From: Gemmatimonadota bacterium
Lineage (GTDB): Bacteria > Gemmatimonadota > Gemmatimonadetes > Longimicrobiales > Longimicrobiaceae
DNA: 5,051 nucleotides
Assembly: GCA_019240375.1 (NCBI GenBank)
Contig: JAFAYN010000433.1
Span: forward strand, 1 to 5,051
Direction: 5' to 3'
Made by a program: the position numbers and the translations under genes. Under the pieces are notes generated by a model. It saw only the letters and a list, made by a program, of their open reading frames with translations, searched no databases and had not been told where the DNA came from. The first letter of the stretch is position 1; every line of letters begins with the position of its first letter. Shown here in pieces: positions 1 through 5,051 of the stretch.

Positions 1-1
1 G

Positions 2-2998
2 CCGGACGCCGTCCTCCCCACCATGGGCGGGCAGACCGCGCTCAACGTGGCGCTGGAGCTGCACGACCGCGGCGTGCTGGCTCGGCACGGGGTCGAGCTG
101 ATCGGCGCCAACGCCCGCGCCATCCGCATGGCCGAGGACCGGAGCGAGTTCGCCAAGGCCATGCAGCGGATCGGGCTGCGGCTCCCGCACGGCGGCTTCG
201 CCCGCTCGCTGGAGGACGCGCTCCGCATCGTGGAGGACACCGGCTACCCGGCCATCATCCGTCCCTCCTTCACCCTGGGCGGCACGGGCGGCGGGATCGC
301 CTACAACCGTGACGAGTTCGAGGAGCAGGTGCGGCGCGGGCTGGAGCTTTCCCCCGTCACCGAGGTGCTGATCGACCGCTCGGTGATCGGGTGGAAGGAG
401 TTCGAGCTGGAGGTGATGCGCGACGGCGCCGACAACGTGGTCATCATCTGCTCCATCGAGAACTTCGACGCGATGGGCGTCCACACCGGTGACTCCATCA
501 CCGTCGCCCCGGCGCAGACGCTGACCGACGTGGAGTACCAGCGGATGCGCGACGCCGCCATCGCCATCATCCGCGAGATCGGGGTGGAAGCGGGCGGGTG
601 CAACGTGCAGTTCGCGGTGAACCCGGCGAACGGCGAGCTGCTGGTGGTGGAGATGAACCCCCGCGTGTCGCGCTCGTCGGCGCTGGCGTCCAAGGCCACC
701 GGGTACCCGATCGCGCGGATCGGGGCCAAGCTCGCCGTGGGGTACACCCTGGACGAGCTCCCCAACGCCATCACGCAGAGCACCCCGGCCTCGTTCGAGC
801 CGGTGCTCGACTACGTGGTGGTCAAGTTCCCGCGCTTCGCCTTCGAGAAGTTCCCCGCGGCCGACCCCACGCTGGGGGTGCAGATGAAGGCGGTGGGGGA
901 GAGCATGGCGATCGGGCGCACCTTCAAGCAGTCATGGCAGAAGGCGATCCGCGCGTTGGAGATCGGCCGCCCCGGGTGGGAGGTCGGGAGCAAGCTGTCG
1001 GACGACCGGCTGGCCGACGATTCCCTGCAGACGCTGCGCGGCGCGCTCCGCCGCCCCACCCCCGAGCGCCCCTTCCAAGTCAAGCGCGCGCTCCAGGGTG
1101 GGATGTCCATCGCCGAGGTGGCCGAGCTGACCCACATCGACCCCTGGTTCCTGGCGCAGCTCCGGGAGCTGGTGGACGCCGAGGCGGCCTACGCCGCCCT
1201 CGCGGAGCCGACGCGCCCCGAGATGCTGCGGATGAAGCGGCTGGGCTTCTCCGACGCGCAGCTGGCGCGCATCCGCGGGGAGGGGGAGGCCGAAGTGCGG
1301 GAGCGGCGCTGGGCGATGGGGATCCACCCCGTCTACAACATGGTGGACACCTGCGCCGGCGAGTTCCCCGCGCAGACGCCGTACCTGTACTCCACCTACG
1401 CCGAGGAGAACGAGTCCGTCCGCTCCGACCGGCGCAAGGTGGTGATCCTGGGGAGCGGCCCCATCCGCATCGGGCAGGGGGTGGAGTTCGACTACTGCTG
1501 CGTGCAGGCGGCGCTGTCGCTGCGCGACGCCGGGTTCGAGACCATCATGGTCAACTCCAACCCCGAGACCAACTCCACCGACTTCGACATCTCCGACAAG
1601 CTGTACTTCGAGCCGCTGACGCTGGAGGACGTGCTGGAGATCGTCCGGCTGGAGCAGCCCGAGGGGGTGATCGTGCAGCTCGGCGGGCAGACGCCGCTCA
1701 AGCTCTCCGGGGCGCTGGACGCGCTGGGGGTTCCGATCCTGGGGACCCCGGTGGACTCCATCGACCGGGCCGAGGACCGCGAGCGCTTCGAGGCGCTGGC
1801 GCGGGAGCTGGGGATCGCGCAGCCGCCCAACGGGACGGCGGTCAGCGTGGAGCAGGCGGTCTCCATCGCCGAGCGGATCGGCTACCCGGTGCTGGTGCGC
1901 CCCAGCTACGTGCTGGGCGGGCGGGGGATGGAGATCGTGTACGACGAGGCGTCGCTGCGCGACTACTTCGAGCGGGCGGTGCGCGTCTCGGAGGAGCGCC
2001 CGGTGCTGATCGACCGTTTCCTGGAGGACGCCTTCGAGGCGGACGTGGACGCGCTCTGCGACGGGGAGACGGTGGTGATCGGCGGGGTGATGCAGCACAT
2101 CGAGGAGGCGGGGATCCACTCCGGCGACTCGGCGTGCGTCCTCCCCCCGTACCTGCTGGGCGACCGCGAGATCGCGGAGATGCGCGAGCACACGCGGAAG
2201 TTCGCGCTGGGGCTGGGGGTGGTGGGGCTGATCAACGTGCAGTACGCCATCCTTGCCGGGCAGGTGTACGTGCTGGAGGTGAACCCCCGTGCGTCGCGCA
2301 CGGTGCCGTTCGTGTCCAAGGCCACCGGCGTGCCGCTGGCGAAGATCGCGGCCCGGCTGATGGTGGGGGAGCGGCTGGCAGGCTTCGGGCTCCCGGAGGA
2401 GATCCCGGTGGGCGGGGTGGCTGTCAAGGAAGCCGTCTTCCCCTTCAACAAGATGCCGGGGGTGGACTCGCTCCTGGGGCCGGAGATGCGCTCCACCGGC
2501 GAGGCGATGGGGTTCGACGACTCGTTCGGGATGGCGTTCGCCAAGGCCGAGACCTCGGCGGGGATGTCGCTCCCGCAGACGGGGACGGTGGTCATCACCG
2601 TCAACGACCCCGACAAGGCCACCGTGACCCCCCTCGCGCGGCGGCTGCACGACATGGGCTTCCGCGTCATGGCCACCGAGGGGACCGCGCGCTACCTGAT
2701 CGCGCGGGGGATCCCGTGCCAGCGGGTGTTCAAGGTCAACGAGGGGCGCCCCAACATGGTCGACCACATGATCTCGGGCGAGGTGGCGCTGCTCATCAAC
2801 ACCCCCCTCGGCAAGCAGTCGCAGTACGACGACTACGCCGCGCGGCGGGCGGCGATCGCGCATGGGGTGCCGTACATCACCACCATGTCGGCGGCGTCCG
2901 CGGCGGTCGACGCCATCGGCGCCCTGTGGGCCGGGCGGCGGGAGGTGCGGTCGATCCAGGAGCGCACGGCCGGGCTGGTGCGGGCGGCCGGGGTGTAG
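2..2998 (+). CDS. carB: Carbamoyl-phosphate synthase large subunit (5' end cut by window)
   Basis: CarB uses ammonia from the glutaminase subunit CarA, bicarbonate and two ATP to make carbamoyl phosphate for pyrimidine and arginine synthesis in the cytosol. The frame is already open at position 2 ([15 protein letters not shown]), which matches E. coli CarB from about residue 83. About 82 N-terminal residues are therefore outside the window; the ATG at 23 is internal. The 998 visible residues give a full length near 1,080, normal for the family. Numbering from M at 23, both duplicated halves are present: ATP-grasp 1 ([14 protein letters not shown] ~78-91, [15 protein letters not shown] ~144-158, [15 protein letters not shown] ~210-224), a linker/oligomerisation region (~340-445), the second N-fold ([17 protein letters not shown] ~477-493), ATP-grasp 2 ([16 protein letters not shown] ~625-640, [15 protein letters not shown] ~752-766) and a C-terminal MGS-like allosteric domain (TEGTA ~885, KVNEGRP ~904, INTPLG ~925). 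It ends at TAG 2996-2998. No frameshift or missing motif is seen. carA is not in the window. Confidence 0.98.
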   Translation, partial: PDAVLPTMGGQTALNVALELHDRGVLARHGVELIGANARAIRMAEDRSEFAKAMQRIGLRLPHGGFARSLEDALRIVEDTGYPAIIRPSFTLGGTGGGIAYNRDEFEEQVRRGLELSPVTEVLIDRSVIGWKEFELEVMRDGADNVVIICSIENFDAMGVHTGDSITVAPAQTLTDVEYQRMRDAAIAIIREIGVEAGGCNVQFAVNPANGELLVVEMNPRVSRSSALASKATGYPIARIGAKLAVGYTLDELPNAITQSTPASFEPVLDYVVVKFPRFAFEKFPAADPTLGVQMKAVGESMAIGRTFKQSWQKAIRALEIGRPGWEVGSKLSDDRLADDSLQTLRGALRRPTPERPFQVKRALQGGMSIAEVAELTHIDPWFLAQLRELVDAEAAYAALAEPTRPEMLRMKRLGFSDAQLARIRGEGEAEVRERRWAMGIHPVYNMVDTCAGEFPAQTPYLYSTYAEENESVRSDRRKVVILGSGPIRIGQGVEFDYCCVQAALSLRDAGFETIMVNSNPETNSTDFDISDKLYFEPLTLEDVLEIVRLEQPEGVIVQLGGQTPLKLSGALDALGVPILGTPVDSIDRAEDRERFEALARELGIAQPPNGTAVSVEQAVSIAERIGYPVLVRPSYVLGGRGMEIVYDEASLRDYFERAVRVSEERPVLIDRFLEDAFEADVDALCDGETVVIGGVMQHIEEAGIHSGDSACVLPPYLLGDREIAEMREHTRKFALGLGVVGLINVQYAILAGQVYVLEVNPRASRTVPFVSKATGVPLAKIAARLMVGERLAGFGLPEEIPVGGVAVKEAVFPFNKMPGVDSLLGPEMRSTGEAMGFDDSFGMAFAKAETSAGMSLPQTGTVVITVNDPDKATVTPLARRLHDMGFRVMATEGTARYLIARGIPCQRVFKVNEGRPNMVDHMISGEVALLINTPLGKQSQYDDYAARRAAIAHGVPYITTMSAASAAVDAIGALWAGRREVRSIQERTAGLVRAAGV

Positions 2999-3030
2999 CC
3001 GGCGCGAGCCGCGTTCGCCGGGAAACGGAA

Positions 3031-3065
3031 ACGGCCTCCCGCCCGGGACACGGGTGGGAGGCCGT
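3031..3065. terminator. Shared hairpin terminator between convergent carB and receiver gene
   Basis: Arms at 3031-3044 (ACGGCCTCCCGCCC) and 3052-3065 (GGGTGGGAGGCCGT) pair over 14 bp with one G-U wobble and a 7-nt loop. The hairpin starts 33 bp after the carB stop and lies 28 bp beyond the receiver stop on the other strand. Reading leftward on the minus strand it is followed by TTCCGTTTCC (3030-3021), a modest U-rich tract, so it looks like a better terminator for the receiver gene. Reading rightward there is no T-run, so termination of carB here would depend on the stem alone or on Rho. A second, smaller hairpin (arms 3081-3087 and 3096-3102, 7 bp) holds the receiver's stop codon in its loop. 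Confidence 0.75.
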
Positions 3066-3092
3066 CCTCGTGGAGGCGGGGCCCGCCGTCCT

Positions 3093-3491
3093 TCAGGCGG
3101 GCGGTTCGGCCGGTTCCAGCCAGCGCCTCACCTCGGCCACCACCTTGCGCGGCTCCACCGGCTTGGCGAGGTAGCCGTCGCACCCGGCCTCCAGGGCCCG
3201 GGTCCGGTCCGCGGCCAGGGCGTGGGCGGTGAGCGCCACGATCGGGATGTGCGCCGTTCCGGGATCGTCCTTGAGGGTGCGCGTCGCCTCCCACCCGTCT
3301 ATAATGGGGATGGAGATGTCCATCAGGATCAGGTCCGGCCGGGCCTCCCGCGCCTGCCGGATCCCGTCCTCCCCGTCCCGCGCCTCCAGCACCCGGTAGC
3401 CGTAATGCTCCAGGATCACCCGGTAGACGGTGCGGTTGTCCTCGTTGTCCTCCACCAGGAGAATGGTGGAGCCTGCCCGGGGCGACGTCAT
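3093..3491 (-). CDS. Stand-alone CheY/DivK-like response regulator receiver
   Basis: This is a 132-residue single receiver domain with no output domain, as in CheY, Spo0F and DivK. It should accept a phosphoryl group from a histidine kinase or phosphotransfer protein and act by protein contact in the cytosol. All catalytic landmarks are visible: the acidic pair E14-D15 in ILLVEDNEDN, the phospho-acceptor D58 in LILMDISIP, T88 in ALTAHA, and K110 in YLAKPVE. The VEDNEDNR and SIPIIDGWEATR wording is closer to DivK-like and hybrid-kinase receivers than to DNA-binding regulators. The ATG at 3491 leaves nine residues before strand 1 and is the best start. The frame stays open to an ATG at 3602, but the extra residues (basic, proline-rich) look non-coding. 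No clear Shine-Dalgarno sequence precedes 3491. No kinase lies nearby. The gene converges on carB and diverges from the HTH gene. The fold and class are secure; the pathway is unknown. Confidence 0.95.
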   Translation of the reverse strand: MTSPRAGSTILLVEDNEDNRTVYRVILEHYGYRVLEARDGEDGIRQAREARPDLILMDISIPIIDGWEATRTLKDDPGTAHIPIVALTAHALAADRTRALEAGCDGYLAKPVEPRKVVAEVRRWLEPAEPPA

Positions 3492-3573
3492 GCTTGACCG
3501 TGGGAGGAGCCGGAACGTGGGCGGGTCGGCGGAGCGGCCGCGGTGCCGATGCGGTACTTGCCGGGGTAGGGAC

Positions 3574-3602
3574 AATCTGCTACCGTTGGTTCGGTAAGTC
3601 AA
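3574..3602 (-). promoter_or_regulatory. Candidate sigma70-type promoter for the receiver gene
   Basis: On the minus strand, TTGACT (3602-3597; five of six matches to TTGACA) is followed by a 17-nt spacer and CAGATT (3579-3574; three of six matches to TATAAT). This would start transcription near 3567 and give a leader of about 75 nt before the ATG at 3491. The -35 is good and the spacing is ideal, but the -10 is poor, so this is a tentative call. Almost the entire spacer is a TACCG/CGGTA dyad (see the repeat entry), which is what a bound regulator's operator could look like. Confidence 0.35.
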
Positions 3603-3623
3603 ATGGGCTTCGACATACCGAAC
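3581..3623. repeat. CGGTA/TACCG inverted repeats in the divergent regulatory region
   Basis: Two nested dyads share a central arm. TACCG (3581-3585) and CGGTA (3592-3596) form a 5-bp inverted repeat with a 6-nt gap. GTTCGGTA (3589-3596) and TACCGAAC (3616-3623) form a perfect 8-bp inverted repeat with a 19-nt gap. Further copies of the half-site lie at 3552-3556 (CGGTA) and 3742-3748 (TACCGAA). They sit between the divergent starts, in DNA that is less GC-rich than its flanks, and could be operator sites for a dimeric regulator such as the adjacent HTH protein. The same 5-mer also occurs in the receiver coding region (3394-3398 and 3421-3425), so the short half-site alone is weak evidence; the 8-bp repeat is stronger. 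Confidence 0.5.
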
Positions 3624-3703
3624 TCGCCAGCTTTCGCGCGCTCTCCGGGCGTGGGAGAAAGCTCGCGGCGGCCAACAACTTGCAGCGGCCCGCGGCGGTG
3701 TTT

Positions 3704-4162
3704 GTGCAACGGATCACCGCCTGCGGAGTTGTAGTCCTGGCTACCGAAGCGAACTCCGGGCCCGCGCGCCGCAAGGCCGTCGAGCTTTCCGCGTTCTTCG
3801 AGCGCCTGCGCCAGGTCCTGGACGACCGGGGCATGTCGCAGGCCGACCTCGCCCGTGAGCTGGGGGTGGGGGTCGCCACGGTGAGCGAGTGGTTCACGCG
3901 TGGGCGCGTCCCCAACGGCGACGTGATGCTGCGTCTCCCGCACGTGCTACGGGTCAGCGGCCACTGGCTGCTGACCGGCGAGGGGCCGCGCGACCAGGAG
4001 CGGAGGCGTGGGACCGACCCGTACCTCCTGGGCGCGCGGGACGCCGTCGCGTACCTGGCCCGCTGCCTGGACGACGTGACGCGCCGGTTCGGCACGGAAG
4101 TGGTTCCCCCGCCCCCCGCGGGGGAGGAGCCGGAGCCCGAAGTCCCCGACCCGCAGGGCTGA
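3704..4162 (+). CDS. XRE-family helix-turn-helix regulator (start uncertain)
   Basis: A likely DNA-binding transcription regulator of 152 residues if started at GTG 3704. The HTH covers about residues 30-94: FFERLRQVLDDRGMSQADLA leads into the helix-turn-helix, with the recognition helix around VATVSEWFTRGRVP (57-70), followed by HWLLTGEG (87-94), the ending typical of phage CI-like XRE domains. A short helical-looking stretch (DPYLLGARDAVAYLARCLDDV) and a Pro/Glu-rich tail (PPPPAGEEPEPEVPDPQ) complete it. No S24 peptidase or other sensor domain is seen, so any effector is unknown. The start is ambiguous. The frame is open back to TTG 3494, but codons upstream of about 3746 lack the strong GC3 bias. 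In-frame starts near the domain are TTG 3680, GTG 3698 and GTG 3704, none with a good ribosome site. CTG 3737 has GGAG (3725-3728) eight bases upstream. The gene diverges from the receiver and lies 70 bp before fmdA on the same strand. Confidence 0.88.
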   Translation: MQRITACGVVVLATEANSGPARRKAVELSAFFERLRQVLDDRGMSQADLARELGVGVATVSEWFTRGRVPNGDVMLRLPHVLRVSGHWLLTGEGPRDQERRRGTDPYLLGARDAVAYLARCLDDVTRRFGTEVVPPPPAGEEPEPEVPDPQG

Positions 4163-4164
4163 AC

Positions 4165-4216
4165 GACCCGTCCGCTCCGGAGGGGTCCCGGGAGCAGGCC
4201 GGCCGCCCGGCCGGCC
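4165..4216 (+). other. Two GC-rich hairpins in the HTH-fmdA gap
   Basis: Right after the HTH stop, GACCC-g-TCC (4165-4173) pairs with GGA-g-GGGTC (4179-4187), an 8-bp stem with one G/G mismatch. Next, GGCCGGCC (4197-4204) repeats at 4209-4216 around a GCCC loop, forming a perfect 8-bp stem that ends four bases before the fmdA ribosome site. Neither has a T-run. They could act as a weak or Rho-assisted terminator, an mRNA processing or stability element, or a brake on fmdA translation. In DNA this GC-rich, hairpins of this size also arise by chance, so function is inference only. Confidence 0.45.
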
Positions 4217-4220
4217 CGTA

Positions 4221-4235
4221 GAGGTGGTGAGCGTG
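4221..4235 (+). promoter_or_regulatory. Ribosome binding site and GTG start choice for fmdA
   Basis: GAGG at 4221-4224 lies eight bases before the GTG at 4233-4235, a good spacing. The in-frame GTG codons at 4224 and 4227 overlap the site or sit only two bases after it, so 4233 is the preferred start. Confidence 0.65.
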
Positions 4236-5051
4236 CCCAACACCCTGATATCGATCGACCTCCGGCGGCCGCCGGAAAGACAGAATCCCCCGCCGCACAA
4301 CCGCTGGCACCCGGACGTCCCGCCGGTGGTGGCCGTCGATCCCGGCGCCATCTTCCGCGTGGAGTGCCCGGACCCGACCGGCGGCCAGATCGTGAACAGC
4401 GACACGGCCGACGACGTCCGTGAGCTGGACCTGACCCAGTTCCACTACCTGAGCGGCCCCATCGCCGTGAACGGCGCCCGCCCCGGCGACCTGCTGGTGG
4501 TGGACCTGCTGGACATCGGCCCGATGGCCGGCGCGGAGTGGGGGTACACCGCCATCCTGGACCGGGGGACCGGGACGGGGCTGCTCACCGACGAGTACAC
4601 CGAAGCGCGCAAGGCCATCTGGGACCTGAACGGGATCTACGCCACCTCGCGCCACGTGGAGGGGGTCCGCTTCGCCGGGCTCCCGCACCCGGGGGTGATC
4701 GGGTGCGCCCCCTCCGCCGACCTGCTCGCCCGCTGGCTCCGGCGCGAGCGGGTCGCCATCCCGGCCGAGCCCAACCGCTTCCTCCGCTCCGCGGTGCTCC
4801 CGGGGGCGGCGGGGGCCCTCCTGGGGCGCATGGACCCCGGCGAGACGGGGCGCGTCGCCCCGGGGGCGGCGCGGACCTGGTCGGCGCGCGAGCACGGGGG
4901 GAGCATCGACGTCAAGGAGCTTTCGCGCGGGTCGCGGGCCTACCTCCCGGTGTACCTCCCCGGCGCCAACCTGTCCATCGGCGACCTGCAGTTCTCGCAG
5001 GGGGACGGGAAGATCACCGGCTTCGGCGGGATCAAGATGGCGGGGTGGATC
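4233..5051 (+). CDS. fmdA: Acetamidase/formamidase family protein, FmdA-like (3' end cut by window)
   Basis: FmdA-type formamidases hydrolyse formamide to formate and ammonia, a cytosolic nitrogen-scavenging step. The 273 visible residues are about two thirds of the usual ~400, and the frame is open at the window end. They follow the FmdA pattern throughout: HNRWHPD (22-28), SADDVRDIDL-like TADDVRELDL (58-67), YLSGPI (72-77), GDLLVVDLLDIGP (85-97), WDLNGIYATSRH (130-141), GVRFAGLPHPGVIGC (144-158), REHGGSIDVKELSRGS (219-234) and GDLQFSQGDGKI (250-261). No signal peptide or membrane segment is seen. Some residues differ from FmdA proteins as I remember them: LTDE (119) for LTDH, GDLQ (253) for GDLH, GDGK (260) for GDGE, and GIKM (268) for AIEM. 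The family call is therefore firm, but formamide as substrate is less sure; another small amide is possible. The first 20 codons contain codons rare in this DNA (ATA 4248, AGA 4278, AAT 4284), as often seen where low mRNA structure helps initiation. It follows the HTH gene by 70 bp and may be co-transcribed with it. Confidence 0.92.
   Translation, partial: MPNTLISIDLRRPPERQNPPPHNRWHPDVPPVVAVDPGAIFRVECPDPTGGQIVNSDTADDVRELDLTQFHYLSGPIAVNGARPGDLLVVDLLDIGPMAGAEWGYTAILDRGTGTGLLTDEYTEARKAIWDLNGIYATSRHVEGVRFAGLPHPGVIGCAPSADLLARWLRRERVAIPAEPNRFLRSAVLPGAAGALLGRMDPGETGRVAPGAARTWSAREHGGSIDVKELSRGSRAYLPVYLPGANLSIGDLQFSQGDGKITGFGGIKMAGWI

Noticed and set aside
932..2863. A 643-codon antisense open frame over carB
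   Set aside because: Stop codons are rare in antisense frames at this GC content. The product is low-complexity and rich in His, Arg, Leu and Pro, with no recognisable domain.
598..3174. A long second open frame (858 codons) on the + strand inside carB
   Set aside because: Its product is a run of Arg, Gly, Ala and Pro typical of an out-of-frame reading of GC-rich coding DNA, and the overlapping frame is unmistakable CarB.
3490..3597. Small + strand frame (35 codons) starting at an ATG that overlaps the receiver's start, with a Cys-rich middle
   Set aside because: There is no ribosome site, it lies antisense to the receiver leader, and the Cys codons look like a chance reading of GC-rich sequence.
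3494..3703. Possible 70-residue N-terminal extension of the HTH protein from TTG 3494
   Set aside because: The codons lack GC3 bias, the translation resembles no domain, and this stretch carries the inverted repeats and promoter-like elements expected of intergenic DNA.
4799..4871. 13-bp direct repeat (CCCGGGGGCGGCG) exactly 60 nt apart in fmdA
   Set aside because: Both copies encode Pro-Gly-Ala-Ala in frame and are explained by biased codon use. No wider repeat surrounds them.
3954..4895. A 313-codon antisense frame over the HTH gene and fmdA
   Set aside because: It has the composition of a GC-rich shadow frame and overlaps two genes with clear family motifs on the + strand.
1..5051. Insertion sequences, CRISPR arrays, tRNA/rRNA genes, prophage genes
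   Set aside because: No transposase, spaced direct repeats, RNA-gene sequence patterns or phage structural genes could be seen. The CI-like HTH alone is not evidence of a prophage.

Overview
The window is very GC-rich bacterial chromosome (roughly 70% GC by eye, with codon third positions almost all G or C). It carries four protein genes. Two are cut by the window edges: carB at the left and a formamidase gene at the right. Nothing mobile, no RNA gene and no CRISPR array is visible. The base composition and the gene mix (a DivK-like lone receiver and a CI-like HTH protein among housekeeping and nitrogen genes) would suit a GC-rich soil bacterium. Gemmatimonadota (Longimicrobium-like), Actinomycetota or a proteobacterium are all possible, and no marker here decides between them.

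Layout. Positions 2-2998 (+) hold all but the first ~82 residues of carbamoyl-phosphate synthase large subunit (CarB). Positions 3093-3491 (-) hold a stand-alone CheY/DivK-type receiver that converges on carB. The two share a short gap with a strong 14-bp hairpin at 3031-3065, which probably terminates transcription from both sides. Positions 3492-3703 are a lower-GC divergent regulatory region. It contains a candidate promoter for the receiver gene and CGGTA/TACCG inverted repeats. From about 3704 to 4162 (+) lies an XRE-family HTH regulator whose true start is unclear. After a 70-bp gap with two GC-rich hairpins, an acetamidase/formamidase-family enzyme (FmdA-like) starts at GTG 4233 and runs off the end.

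How the genes may work together. CarB makes carbamoyl phosphate for pyrimidines and arginine from an ammonia source. FmdA-type enzymes release ammonia from formamide. The shared nitrogen theme is loose, and nothing shows that the two are co-regulated. The HTH gene and fmdA are co-directional and close enough to be one transcription unit, so the HTH protein is a plausible local regulator. The receiver has no histidine kinase in the window, so its signalling partner must lie elsewhere.

I found no convincing new system. The points most worth checking are the operator-like dyad inside the receiver promoter, the possible non-standard start of the HTH gene, and several unusual residues at otherwise conserved positions of the FmdA homologue.
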